Assembly (NCBI GenBank): GCA_019059635.1
Contig: JAGVRJ010000001.1
Coordinates: 1,426,001 to 1,490,000 of the forward strand
Reading direction: 5' to 3'
Source of the DNA: Proales similis
Lineage: Eukaryota > Rotifera > Eurotatoria > Ploima > Proalidae
Length of the DNA stretch: 64,000 bases
The position numbers and the translations under genes were made by a program. The notes below the pieces were generated by a model, which made no database searches, was not told the DNA's origin, and worked only from the letters and a program-made list of their open reading frames with translations. Of this stretch, positions 1-11,944 are shown piece after piece. The stretch's first letter is position 1, and every line of letters begins with the position of its first letter.

Positions 1-3000
1 TTCAAGTAGCTCTTGTTGTCACACAGCTTGAGCAGATCTTTCCAGCACAAGACCAAACGAGCGAGTTTGCTCTCAACTTCTTCGTCGTCGGCAAATCGGC
101 TTGCGCGCTGCTGAAGCTTGCCGATGTTCACTTCGTGGCTTTTCTTTATCGATCTCTCGAGCTCGGCCAGTTTACGATGCATACTTCGAGCCTCGGACAG
201 ATTTTGAGGAATCACGGCCGAAATGCCTTCTATTTGACGAATGCACTGCTGAAGCCAATTTGTCTCTTCCTCCAAATCGAATTTTAGCTGCTCAAGAGCC
301 ACTCCCGTTTCCAGCTGATTCTTCCTTCGCAGCAGATCAGGCTGAAGCTTGAGCAGTTGCTGCTTTCGTTTGTTGAGAGCTTCGCTCAGCACCTGGTCAC
401 TTTGAACTGCTGCTTCCATATCGTCCAACACATCGAGCTCAATCTGCACCTCTTTTTCAAGCGACTCCATTCGCTTTAGAACAGTCTTGACTGTCCTCAA
501 ATCGTTCACTGTGTGCTCGGTTTCAATCAACTGTTCAAATGTCTCAAGTTTGGCGTCGATATTAGCCAGCGTCTTGTTGGCCATGTTAACTTGTTGTCTT
601 TGCTCAATTGTTTGGCCTCGTTGGGCACAGTTCTCGTTCAGATCTTTCCATTTTTGCGTCACCTGAGTGAGAATTTGAGAGCTTGAAACTGCATAGGCAG
701 AGTCAAGACTTTGAGCTAGCTGTTTTAGCTGCTCGAGTCGCACCTGATTCACGACCAGCTCTTTTTCAATCGCCTCATGCTTATTGGCGCTCTTTTCCAG
801 ATTGTCACAGTTCTCGAGCGCTTTCAGTAGATTTTGTCTCTCTCTCATCCAACAAAGCAGATCTTCCTGTTGCGTTTTAAACTCAAAGTATTGCTTGGCA
901 TTGGTCAGATCCAGTCGCTTGTCTAGCGCTCGTTGCCATATGCAGTCTCGCTTTTCACGGAGCCTTGCAGTCAAAAGTTGAACCTCGTCGAAGTAGGCCT
1001 CGTCACAAGGCTTGTTCTCGGCCTGTTCGTTGAGGCTTTTGAGCTTTTCGTCCAAACCGGCCAATTTGCTCATAAAGCCCGTGTGACGTTTTAGAAGCGC
1101 CTCGACTGAGTCGAGAGAGTCGATCGGCTCGTCCAACTGAAGATAGATCTCGTGCTCTTGCAGAATCAAATCTAGTTTGTGTGCGTCTTGTTTGAATTTC
1201 AAGTAGCCGCGTAGTGTGCGCAGTTGGTCATCCTTCTCGCGTCGCAAGTGTTCAAGTAGATTTCGACTCTGGGTCGCTGCGAGTAAAAGAGTGTTGATCG
1301 TCTGCTTGGTGTGAGGACGCATGGCCATTTGTTGGACGCCGAGCGCCTCGATTTCCTTGAATTTAAACTCAACGCTGCTCTGAATATCAGTGTCCAGCGC
1401 CTTGAACTGTTCGATAAGCTCGTCGCAGCGCTTCAGGTCGCTAGGTGACTCGAGCTCGCCAATTTTGCCGTTCAAATGAGCGCAGAGCGTGTTGAACTCG
1501 TCGCATTCATGCTCAAAGCGCTGAAGGCCGTGCTTCTCGTCCAACAGCGACTTTCTCTTCCGGGCCTCTTTTCTCAGCTCTGCCCACATGAGGTCCACTT
1601 GAACGACCCTTTGCTTGACACTGGCCACCTCGTTCGGAAAGCAAGCGCAAACTTCTAGCGCAAGCGAGTTCATGTCCTGGACGCTCTTTTCGACAAGACC
1701 AATGTCACGCTCGAGTTTGTCGTGCTTGCGCTGAAGTGCCCGCACCGTTCTCACGTCTGACTCGTCGTAGAGCCGATCGTCCTTCACCAAGTTCAACTTC
1801 TCCTTGAGCAGGTCGATCAAATCGGCGTGATTGATGTTAAACTGTTCAATTGTGGTGATTCCTTTGATTGAATTGTCCCAATGTTTCTTCAGATCCATAA
1901 GCTCAGACCATTCGGCTTTGATTTGCTGCTGGCGACTTTTGACCAGCTCATGGCCAATCCTATTTCCGTCCAATGTGGATGAGAAGGAGCTGTGCTCGAG
2001 CTCACCAGCGAGCCGTTCAAGTTCGTCAAAGTCCACTCGATTCGCCACAAAGTCAGTGTTGAACGCTCTGTACAGTCGCTTGGCTCCGTCTGGATCGGCG
2101 ACCAATGAGTTTTTCAAACTCAACTGCTCCAGTTTGGATCGAATCCATTTGTCGACCTGCTGGGATAAACGCAACCAGCGGTGAAACGAAACGGTGGCCT
2201 CAATCTGCTTCCTCTTTTGGCCGGAGGCGTTCAGCAGACTCTCGAAAGCCGCGTTGAGCTCATCTTGTCTGAGTCTCAAGTTTTGAGTGCTCAGGAACAG
2301 AAGCTGCTTGGGCTCGACAATCGTGGTCTTATGACGAAGAGACGAGCGGCGTCTTTTGGTTCGTTTGGAGGCCGGCTTTCTAACTCTGATCAGCTCCGGC
2401 TTGATTATGACCCGCTGCACTTTTTTGCTGACGGTCATGAGACCGACCACCGTAAGATAGTTGGCCGGCGCGTAGCCTTCTATTCCGGCCTGATTCTGGA
2501 TGAACCACCAGTCGGCGTTGGTTCGATCCTTTAGCTCAAGCAGTTCGTTTCGTTTCATTCGAAAGCTCTTGTTCTCATAGGAATAGAGCGCCTTGACGCA
2601 GGGCACCTGCACTTCCTCAATGCATTCCTCGATGACTTCTTTGTCTACTTGTTGGGTGATGTATTCGGTCTCGTCCTGAATGCTCGAGATGTCCGATTCA
2701 CTCTCGTTCAACTCATCGGTGTTGCCTGAGGAAGTGCGCTGCTTCTGCAGCAAGTGCTTAGAGCCGTTCTCGAACCGCTTGCTGCCGACAAGCACCTGGC
2801 TCATTTCATGAAGCCGCTTTACTTCGGCCTGATACGCCAATATCTCTTCTTGGATGTAAGTGTGACGATGCAGCAACGCCTGTGCGCTTGCCTCGTCACG
2901 GCCGCACTCATTCTGAAGCGAGACGAGCGACATTTTGTCGCGGATCCACGACTCGGCGTCGTTCACATCGGTGAAGTACTGCTGTGAACTGCACATGTCC

Positions 3001-6000
3001 TCGAGTCTGGACCGTCTTTCGTAACTGCGGCTGCTCACTTCGTTCAGCTTTTCTCTCAGCTCGAGCAGACGTTCTTGCATCAGCTGGCATTCCTCTGGAC
3101 TGTATCGCTTTTCGTTCAGCACCTTCTCAATGCCGAGCTCGAGCTGTTCTACACGGCTCGAATGGTTTTTGAACTCGTCTTCAAACTGCTCCTGTTTGTT
3201 GAGCAGAAGCTGAATCTGTTTTATGTCGTGACTGGCCGTCTCGTTGAGCTGAAGCAAAGGCAGCTTTTCGTTCATCCAGATTAGCTCTTCGTCCATGTCC
3301 TCAAGCAGTTGGTGGAAACGGCGCCTATCCTCCAGATAGCGGCGACGCTCGTCGGCCAGCTCAGTTATGAACGAGTAAATCTTGTTCAATGATTCGAGCT
3401 TGCTTTTCACGTTGTTGACAACATCTTTGCTGAAAATGCTGTGAGACGAGCCAGTCGGTGAGACAGACGGACTGGTCGAGCTCGGCGATTGGGAAGGAGA
3501 AGACGAGAGCGATGATAAGCCGATCGATGAATGCGAGGATGATGTGACCACCGGCTGAGGTGAGTGAACTGGCCTCGATCGAACAAACTGCTGCGAGCGT
3601 CTGTTGATGCTCTTAAGCCGATTGTTTATGGCAAAGATCTGAGACTCGGCCAGCTCGTGACGTGTGAGTGCGCTTTCCACAGCGAGCAGGTGCTCGCCGT
3701 AGTCTTTTGACTGAAAGCAGTTTTCGATCTCGAGCATGTCGTTGGTCAAACTGTCAATCTCGTTGAACAGCTGCTCTAGCTCATGGAACCAGGCGAGCGA
3801 CTGCTTTCTCTTTTCGAGCTGCTCGACCAAATTGGCGTACATGAGTTGGATCTGATGGTTGCGGCGTCGCACAGTTTCCTTCGAGAAGTAGTCCTCTGTG
3901 ACCAGTTTGTTCATGAGCTCTTCGAGTTTGACAAAGCGCGATCGGTTGCCCTGAATTTCGGTTTCGATGGTCTCGAGCTTTTTGAAGATGGCCTCGCTCT
4001 GATTGGCGTTGCGATCAAAGATCGTGTTCAAGATGCTCGTCATGTCACCGAGCCAATTTTCGCGAAGTTTGGCCTTTTCGTCAAACGAGCAGTAGGTTCG
4101 CTCGAGCATTTCTTGCCTGTTTAGTTCGGCCTTGAGAGCAATGTCTCTCTCGTGCTCCACTCGTTCGAGTCGCATCCAAGCCAGCTCTAGATCGCGCAGG
4201 GTCAGTCCTTCAGGCGGCTGGTACTTGGCATGACCTTGAGCGCTCAGTTTCAGATTTACGTTCTGAAAGTGAGCCTCCAGACTCGCTTTTTGCGCGTATT
4301 TGCCCGGCTTTTCTATTTTCATGTACTGCATGTTGAACGTGAGCATCAGCGCTTTGATCGAATCAAGTGAATTGGGAAACACGAAATTGTTCAGCTCCTT
4401 GATTTTGCTCTCGATCCAGCGCAGCATTTCGATCAGCTGCCGTTCGTACTCAACGCGCATTCGCTCAATCTCCATGAGGAAGCCGATGATTTTGCAGATT
4501 CGCTTGCCGCCCACGCTCTCGTTTTTGATTCGGGCGAACACGTGAAAGTAAGAAGATATGTAGGTGAGAATGGACTTTTCGTCTGGTCGGTCGACGTCCA
4601 CATCCTCTGCGTCCAATAGCTTCGGAATGCCCAGATATCGATGCGCAATCTCAAACGCATGATTTAAATTGTAGTCTGGATTGCTGGCGTCCAGCTTGGA
4701 GTAGTCGAACAACTCCGGCTTTTGAGAGTGAATCAGGGCGTTGAAGGCGAGTCCGTTGCGCCAGCTGCTCGAAAAGTCCGTTATTTGAACGTTGCGATAG
4801 GAGCTTGTCTTCCGCTGGCACCAGACCAAAAGCGCTTCTTTGGCGTTTCGCTTCTCCTTCGGCATGAGCTCCTCATCGTCGTCGAGAGTGGTGGTTTCGA
4901 TTTGAAATTTAAGGATTATCATCCATATCAAGCCGAGTATGAGAGATTCCTTGCCGTCGACCACATCTTCGGCGCCAATGCTTTCGATTTTCACTTTGCC
5001 CTGAATGAAGCAGAGCGCTCGGTTGACATTTTCAATCTTATGAACTCGCAATTTGCCGTTGTTCGGCTTGCCCAGTCGCTCGCCCGATATGACTTCGAGC
5101 AGTTTTATTAGGCGTTTGCCATCGCCCAAATCGCTGAACAAGTCCTTTATCTCCATGTGCGCGCCGTACTTGGACAGGAACGTGTTGCACCATTTTGTGA
5201 ACGTTTTCTTTTGCACATTTATTCGCTCCTGCTGCAGGATTTTGATGCGGCGATTCTCATAGTCTTTCATTTGCTCCTCATAGTCCTTTGAAATTAGAGA
5301 AAAAAAAATCGTCAGTGAATGGCATTTAAGGCGAAGAGAGACGGAGAGGCCGGGTTACTTGAGCGCCCGGATCTCTGAATAGGGACATCCTGCCTCACAA
5401 TCAGTTTGTTCACGTTCGGGCAATATTGTGTTGGAAAGTTAAAAGTTAAATCTAATCGAAATGAAGAAACCGATTTGCTGAATAACTTCCTTTTTGCAAT
5501 GCGACAGAGGACTATTTAAAAGAGCTCGAAATCAAACGAGCCGTGCATCATCTATATTTCGCCCGAACAAGTTCGCTCTTTACTACGTCGGTGGCTAGAA
5601 GAGCGATTTTCGTTCGGCGCTTTGACTCAAATTAAAATAAGAGTCGGAGGCCGCAAATGAACAAGCGAGAAAGTGTGAGAGCAAGCGAGCGAGTGATAAG
5701 CGCAGTGGCCCGTCTGAGTCATTGTTAGATAGCGCGCGTACGGATGCGTGAGGGCACAACTCGTATTCAAGCCGGATTGGCAAGTCGAAATATGAACGCG
5801 AGAGTGCCTACGCGTCGAGCTTAATTTGGTGTAAACAAGCGCCGATGAACGATATGTGACCAGCCAAGAGGAAAATAGAAGAGAGCGAACCAAGGGAAAT
5901 TGGATGGATTAGTAATAGGCAGAGAGAGAGAGAAAGGTAGAGGGAAAGTAGGAAACGCACGGCAATATGGAGACGAACAGAGCAACAGAGAAAGAGACGA

Positions 6001-7226
6001 GGAAGGAAACGACTGTGGTCAGTAAAGAGGCGAGTCGAAATTAATCGCAGCGCAAATAAAGAAAACTTAAACTAAGACAACTCACATTAATTAATAAATC
6101 GATTTGCAATCAGAGCAAACAACTCGTCGACTAAGTGATTAGACTTATTTAAACTGAATTCACCTGGTCGCTCGGCGTCCAAGCAGCCAACGCCCAGCCT
6201 ATCCCATGGGCAATAGTGACAAGAAAGGAAAAATGGCGAACGGTGATGACTCAGATGATGATGATGGTAATCATCCGATATAATGTTGCGTCTTTAAGCC
6301 GTTTATTGCTTAAGCCGAGCTGTGGTTTAGCTCAGCTTAGAGAAGCGGTTAATCCAACTAGATCTGGATGGTGCAAGTCCAAGTGTTGGCAAGACGCGAG
6401 CGCACGTCAACAAGGCTGAGCCCAGTCGCATAGTTAATGAGGCTCCAGGTTAGAACTGGTTCGTGCGAGTCAAACGCTTAATTGCCGCCTAGATAAGGCA
6501 ATAAAACAAAAAGGTCTTGGAAATTTTGATAACAGTGAACGAATCTTGTCTGGCCGGGTGGAGATTTCCGAGCACTAAAACTTCTGAGGCGCGTTGCAAT
6601 GACAATAGACGGTCGACGAGGCTGCTGCTGCTGCTGCGGCAGAGGGCATCCAGCGGGCATAAATGAGATGACCCAGTTTGCAGTCGCATATCTCCCGATT
6701 GACGTGCGATGACGCGCCAAATATCAAGTAACGCGACTATTTGATGTGAGCTTAGCGAGGAGACGGCCGCGTGCAAGCCGTCAGGGCAACTGCGCAGGCG
6801 GCGCGCTTATTCTCTCATTCTTTCGCTCGCTTCGTGTATATATAGAAGTAGCACCTGAGCGATTAATCATTGCATTCATTACATGGGCCCGAGTGTATTA
6901 ATAATGATCGAGGCGGCTGCGATCGTCGCTCTTAATCACTGTTGAGTGGGGACTAGTGGGAGGTGGTGGCGGGCACGGAAAAGGATCTAATCACGAACCG
7001 GGTCGAAGGTTTCATGTCGCTCTTGACCACTAGAGCGGTGTTTATTTAGACGGTCGTGCGAAACTGCGATCAAGCGCATTTTGAACGGCTTCCTCGGCGC
7101 TTAGAGAGGCTCTTCCTAGGTCACCTGATCGTGTGCATGTGTGTGCCGAACGTGAACGAACCGTGTCGTAGGTGTGACCGAGTCCATTAAAACTCCAACT
7201 CTTACCTCAATAGTTTCGTGCACCAT
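1..7226 (-). CDS. Beta-heavy spectrin, N-terminal part (runs off the left edge)
   Basis: Membrane-skeleton protein that cross-links actin under the apical membrane of epithelia. Reading leftwards, exon 2 (5285-1) is open for about 1,760 codons in one frame. It encodes two calponin-homology domains (about residues 25-260; KKTFTKWCNTFL begins CH1), then about a dozen spectrin repeats. An SH3 domain lies near 2430-2600 (ALYSYENKSF ... WWFIQ ... GYAPANYL). A CH pair plus an SH3 inside the repeats is the mark of beta-heavy spectrin (fly karst, worm SMA-1, vertebrate SPTBN5) rather than ordinary beta spectrin. A Ser/Pro-rich linker sits near 3430-3560. I place the start in a 21-base exon at 7226-7206 (MVHETIE), with donor GTAAGA and phase 0 into DYEEQMKDY. 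The 1.92-kb intron is very long for this genome. The C-terminal half, including any PH domain, lies outside the window. Confidence 0.93.
5286..7205 (-). other. Long first intron of the beta-heavy spectrin gene
   Basis: This 1,920-bp stretch has no supportable coding exon. Its ends fit splicing on the minus strand (donor GTAAGA at 7205, acceptor TTTCAAAG at 5286). It holds a GA tract near 5921-5933 and a plus-strand TATATATAG at about 6836-6844. Its length against introns of 40-90 bp elsewhere suggests regulatory content, but I see no specific element I can name. Confidence 0.6.
6836..6844 (+). promoter_or_regulatory. TATA-like element inside the spectrin intron
   Basis: TATATATAG stands in otherwise mixed sequence, facing away from the spectrin gene. 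No gene start follows it within 1 kb. It may be a chance match or mark an unannotated non-coding transcript. Confidence 0.2.
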
Positions 7227-8079
7227 CCTGTCCTTTGTTAGCACCGGCTCTCCGTATCACAGCAAGTTGCCTGGTCGATTGTCAAGATTGATGTTAATGA
7301 CCTCGCGCGAATCAAACGCATATGTAAAGTAGACGTGTAGAGAGAGAGAGAGAGAGTGAATGGGTAAAAACTGAATCGCTACTTGATGCTCGCATTCTGG
7401 TGGGCGTGACCTGTTCGGGTCAACTATGACCTGTTTATGACGCAACCCAGTCGCGTGTCTCGAACACTCTCCTCCGCCTCCGTCCCTTTTTATGCTCACA
7501 GCATCCTCAGCTTGAGGACGCACATTTCGTCCATGACTTGGTCCCCAATTCGTCATATTGTCTTAAACGATTTCCTGATCAACTCAACTGACACCCGAAT
7601 TAAGCTTAACCAGACTTCCATGCCCCCCAAAATCTTGTAAAGGCTTTTTTCGGCTAATCGTGCTGGCTCGTGTTTTGGTAAAATTTCCTCAATCGATCAT
7701 GTCACAATATTGGGAACGATTACGATGTGGATGAGGGGACCAGATGGATCCTAGACCGTAAAGGTTGAAGATAAAAGCCGAGGCAATTTGAATTCGATGT
7801 GAAAAAAGAGGAAAAAATGAGAATGACAGTTGGTGCTTGCAGATTCAAACCCTAAAAAGGCCGAAGACAAATTCGCAGACGCCTGAGAGCTAAGTATGCA
7901 AGGCTCAGGCATCGCTTGCAAATTATATAAGGACAGCTGGAACGCAATAAATTATAAATGGTATGGTGATGTCTTTCGACACAGAGTGGCTCGTATGCAT
8001 TTTTTTTTTTGAAAAAACAAATACTCATCCAGATAGCATCGAATCTAGAGATTGAGGCGAAATACAAGCGCAAAACAAG
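7227..8079. other. Intergenic region between divergent spectrin and MARCH6 genes
   Basis: The start codons of the two divergent genes are 853 bp apart, so this region must hold both promoters. It contains a (GA)n tract at about 7338-7356. No TATA box is obvious near either start. Short plus-strand ORFs here have no recognisable similarity. Confidence 0.5.
7338..7356 (+). repeat. GA dinucleotide tract upstream of spectrin
   Basis: Perfect (GA)n run about 110 bases upstream of the spectrin start codon. Similar tracts recur in most intergenic regions of the window. Confidence 0.7.
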
Positions 8080-11000
8080 ATGAGCTGGGCAAACGGAAAC
8101 CAGAGCGTTTTGGGATCCGAGAGTTCACAGTCGGCCTCAGACAACCTCAACGATCAAGACGGTCAGTCTCTTGCTTGCTCAGATTAGCTCCTCAGCCGTG
8201 GGCTTAGCCTTTCTTACAGACGTGGACATTTGCCGAGTTTGCCGATGCGAGGCCACCCCCGACCGGCCTCTGTTCTATCCCTGTGTGTGCACTGGCAGTA
8301 TCAAGTACATTCACCAAGAATGGTGAGCCGCTTTATTCACCCTGCTCTATTCGTCTTTCTTAATTGCGCTCCAAGTCTCGTACAATGGCTCAAGTACAGC
8401 AAGAAAGAATTCTGCGAGCTGTGTAAGCACAAGTTCACATTTGCGCCGAGTAAGTATTTCGAGTTCGAGCGGGCTCTAGCCGATCTGATTGACGTGAAAT
8501 AACAGTCTACCACCCGGACATGCCGAACCGTCTGCCAGCCAAAGATTTGCTCAACGGCCTCGTGAAAAATGTGTTCAAAGCGTTGAGATTCTGGCTGCAT
8601 TCAACACTGGTCGCAGTCTCGTGGCTGGGCGTAGTTCCTTTGACTGCTTGTCGCATTTACCGATGCTTGTTCGCCGGCTCGGTCAGCTCGCTGCTCACAT
8701 TGCCTCTTGATATGCTCTCCACTGAGAACATACTCAGCGACATATTTCAGGGCGCATTTGTCGTTCTTTGCTCTCTCGGCGCATTCATAAGTCTCGTTTG
8801 GCTTCGAGAGCAGATCATGAACGGCGGAGGTCCAGACTGGCTCGATAATTTCCAAGAACCGGCCGAAAACGATGCGCCAGTCCCAGCGGACCAGAATCAC
8901 CAAGAACCGAACGACCAACAAGTTGACGCAAACGAACCAGAGCCAGCGCGTGCAGCAGATGATCCATTCTACCGTGTTGACCCTCTCTTGCAAAACGCGG
9001 ACCAGCTCATTCACGAGCAAGACCAGCCGGCTCCGGAAGAGGGCAACAACGCTCCGGCAAATGAAGACAACCATTGGAATCCGATCGAATGGGATCGGGC
9101 CGCCGAAGATCTTACCTGGGATCGAGTAAGTCCAGAACGACCGATTCGAACCTTCTCATTCATTCATTCTCTGGCGCTCAAGCTGCTCGGATTAGACGGC
9201 TCGCTGTTGTTTCTCGAGCACGTGTTCTGGGTGATATCCCTAAACACACTTTTCATTCTTGTGTTTGGTAAGATTGTCAATTGAGATGAAATTGAATTCA
9301 TTTTGACCGAATTGACTTGAAGCGTTCTGTCCGTACCATCTCGGTCATTACATGATCTATGGAATGCGCCTGCACAAGCTGGTCGAGACGAGCCATTTCG
9401 AGGGATTGGTCACCACCGTGGTCGGCTATATGATGCTAGCCAAGCTTCTCATACTATCGTACGCTTTGCTCACGTTCTCCTCATTCCAGCGAGCGCGCAA
9501 GCTCATCGGCCTCTGCTACATTGTGATCAAAGTGGCCCTGCTGGTCGTGTTTGAGATTTGCGTGTTTCCGCTTGTCTGCGGTGTTTGGATTGACTTGTGC
9601 TCACTGAAGCTGTTGAACGCGACCATTAAAGACCGAGCGCAAGGCTTCGAACAAACGCCCGGAACGAGCGTGTTCATCCATTGGCTCGTGGGCATGGTCT
9701 ACGTGTTTTACTTTGCGACATTTGTTTTTCTGCTGCGCGAAGTTCTGCGACCCGGCATTCTCTGGTTCCTTCGTAATTTGAACGATCCGGACTTTAATCC
9801 GATCCAGGAAATGATTCAGCTGCCTGTGATGAGACACGTGCGCCGATTCCTCATCTCTGTGGTCCTGTTCGGCTTCTCCATATTCATCCTCCTGTTCTTA
9901 CCGATCAAATTGATTTCAATTTTTTCGACGCGTTTCGATCTCAGACTCGTTCCGTACAACATTGGCCAGTCAAGCGACACACTGTCGACCGAGCTTTCGG
10001 TCGAGCTACTCTGGCTTCACGCAGCGCTGCCAGCTTTGCTCGAGCAAACCTATTTGAGAAACTGGACCAAGCAAGCGATTCGTTTGTGGGCGCTAGGAGT
10101 CGCCTGGTTCCTCGACCTCAGGTCCTTTCTACTCGGCGACCAGCCATCTACGTCTGAAGGGTCGGCCGGAGCTGTCGCTGTTCAGAACCCGCAAGAGCAA
10201 CAGCAAAGAGAAGCCAATCCGTTCTTGTTCAATGTGGGCGAGGCTCATCAGGCTCTGCTGCAGAACAGTCCGCCCTATTCAAACGTGGCTTACCAACGAC
10301 CGTCTCTATTCAAACTGCGAATCAGTCTACTTCTGGTTATTGTCTGTTTGAGTCTGATTCTTACCAGCGGGTTTTGGATGTGCGCTCCGGCGCTTATCGG
10401 TCGAGCCATTCTCACTCGCGCGTTCGGCGGCGACAAGTTCAACGAGCTCTACACCATTGTGATCGGCTTCTACACGCTGTGGATCTGTGTGCGCTTGTGC
10501 GCCATAGTCTACGGCTGGATACAAATGGGACTGTTCGAGCTGATGGAGAAAGTGAGAAGGAAGGCCAAGCTTGTGATCAAGTCTTTTGTCGTCCTCACGC
10601 TCATATTCGGCTATGTGCCAGTCCTGCTCGGACTTGCGTTTCAGCAAATAGTCATCAACCCGATAAGCTGCAATTTCGACCAGACGCCGATCATGTCTCT
10701 GTGGCAAGTGTGGGCGCTGGGTCTGTTGCACACGAAAATCTTCACCGCCCTTGTGCTCACCGGCCCGCAATGGTGGCTCAGACAAGTGGTCGAGCGCATC
10801 TGCCAGGACGGCATGCGTCAAGTGGAAATACGCTTCATGCTGCTGAAGCTGATTTATCCGGTCACGGTCTGCGTTGGACTTGTCCTCGCCGTGCCCTATG
10901 TTCTAGCGCAGAATGTGGCGCCCTTGTTTGTCAACAATGAGAAATACCTGATTCTCATCGAGCGCCGCATTTACCCATCAACCATCTTCTTGTTCTCCGC

Positions 11001-11127
11001 CGTTGCCTTGTTCGTGTTTCAAGTCAAGCAATTCAAACGACTGTACGAGCGAATCCGCAATGACAAGTACCTGGTCGGGCAGCGCCTAATCAATTTCGAA
11101 CGTGGCCAACAGTCCGCTCGAGCCTGA
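8080..11127 (+). CDS. MARCH6: MARCH6/Doa10-type RING-CH ubiquitin ligase
   Basis: ER-membrane E3 ligase for ER-associated degradation, including sterol-pathway enzymes. Five exons join in phase: 8080-8161, 8220-8322, 8376-8449, 8506-9267 and 9323-11127, giving 941 residues against about 910 in human. The RING-CH finger is at roughly residues 32-82 (CRVCRCEA ... [18 protein letters not shown] ... CELCKHKF). It is followed by the conserved [11 protein letters not shown] segment and many hydrophobic helices (the family has 14). A hydrophilic Glu/Gln-rich loop lies at about 8870-9110. The C-terminus keeps the conserved element around RLINFER that the family needs for substrate turnover. The first codon is the ATG 55 residues before HQECLVQW, preceded by a Ser-rich stretch. 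An alternative start is unlikely, because the RING begins only 31 residues downstream. Confidence 0.96.
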
Positions 11128-11390
11128 TTGATTGAGCTGAGGCGCTGTTGAATGTTTCTCCTCCTTCTTCTTCACTTTTCTCGCTTCTTCTCATTTTAAT
11201 GTAATTTAAAATATTTTCATCAAACTTGATGTCCAAGCGACCTCGTTGAGCAAATATTAAACAATATCTGCATTCTTAACCGTAATCGGCTGTGAATCGC
11301 CTAATTGGCTCGGAGTAATTCCTGAGCGACGCCTGATTTCTCTCCTGCCCAAGTCTCTAAACATTCACAAACAGGAAAGCGTTCTACCCA

Positions 11391-11940
11391 ATGTCTGCCC
11401 GTCTCCGTGTTCTCAGTCTTTACAAAAATCTGCTCAAAGAATCCGGCCAGTTCTCTTCGTACAATTTTAGGTAAAGCCAAGCTGCCCAGTCACAGGGCCA
11501 AATGATCGATTTATTCCTAATCTTCGCTCGAACAGGGAATATGCAAAAGAGAGAGTGAAATACGAGTTCAGACAAAACAAGCAAGTAAAGGACCAGGCGC
11601 AATTGGAGCAGCTGCTCGGCAAGGCCAAGTCAAATCTTGAGCTCATCAAAAGACAAGTAAGGCGAATCGACAAGTTTAATTCTTGTTCTCGTCTTCTCGT
11701 GTTTTATTTCGTTGCTGCTTGGCTTGAGGCTGGCATTTACGATCGAGCGCATAATATGGGTTACGTAACCTATATGGCCGATGGTGGAGCGCCGCTCGAG
11801 CCCCGCAAGTCGAACAGCTTGATTTGCGTTCATTCTTTGTTGTTCGACCTGATTGTCTCTGACTCTCTGACTCCTCTTTTTTCTAGGCCACAATCAGTCG
11901 ACTCTACCCGTCTGAGAAGTTGATTGTCGAACGGCATTAG
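11391..11940 (+). CDS. LYRM4: ISD11/LYRM4, iron-sulfur cluster assembly factor
   Basis: Small mitochondrial matrix protein that stabilises the cysteine desulfurase NFS1 and links it to acyl carrier protein during Fe-S cluster synthesis. Three exons (11391-11470, 11536-11656, 11887-11940) give 84 residues. The pattern LSLYKNLLKES, then SSYNFREYAKERV, NKQVKD and SRLYPSEKLIVE follows ISD11 closely. The signature LYR is LYK here, a conservative change. Intron 2 is 230 bp, about four times longer than its neighbours. The stop codon is only 4 bases before the ATG of the ecdysoneless gene, so the two probably share a transcript. Confidence 0.94.
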
Positions 11941-11944
11941 AGAA

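Noticed and set aside
6329-6405. tRNA-like stretch (TAGCTCAG ... GGTGCAAGTCC) in the spectrin intron
   Set aside because: A- and B-box-like strings are present, but the D arm does not pair, the anticodon loop would have eight bases and no acceptor stem forms. At best a decayed tRNA fragment.
8601-9074. 157-codon minus-strand ORF opposite MARCH6
   Set aside because: Shadow of MARCH6 exon 4, which matches the family residue by residue.
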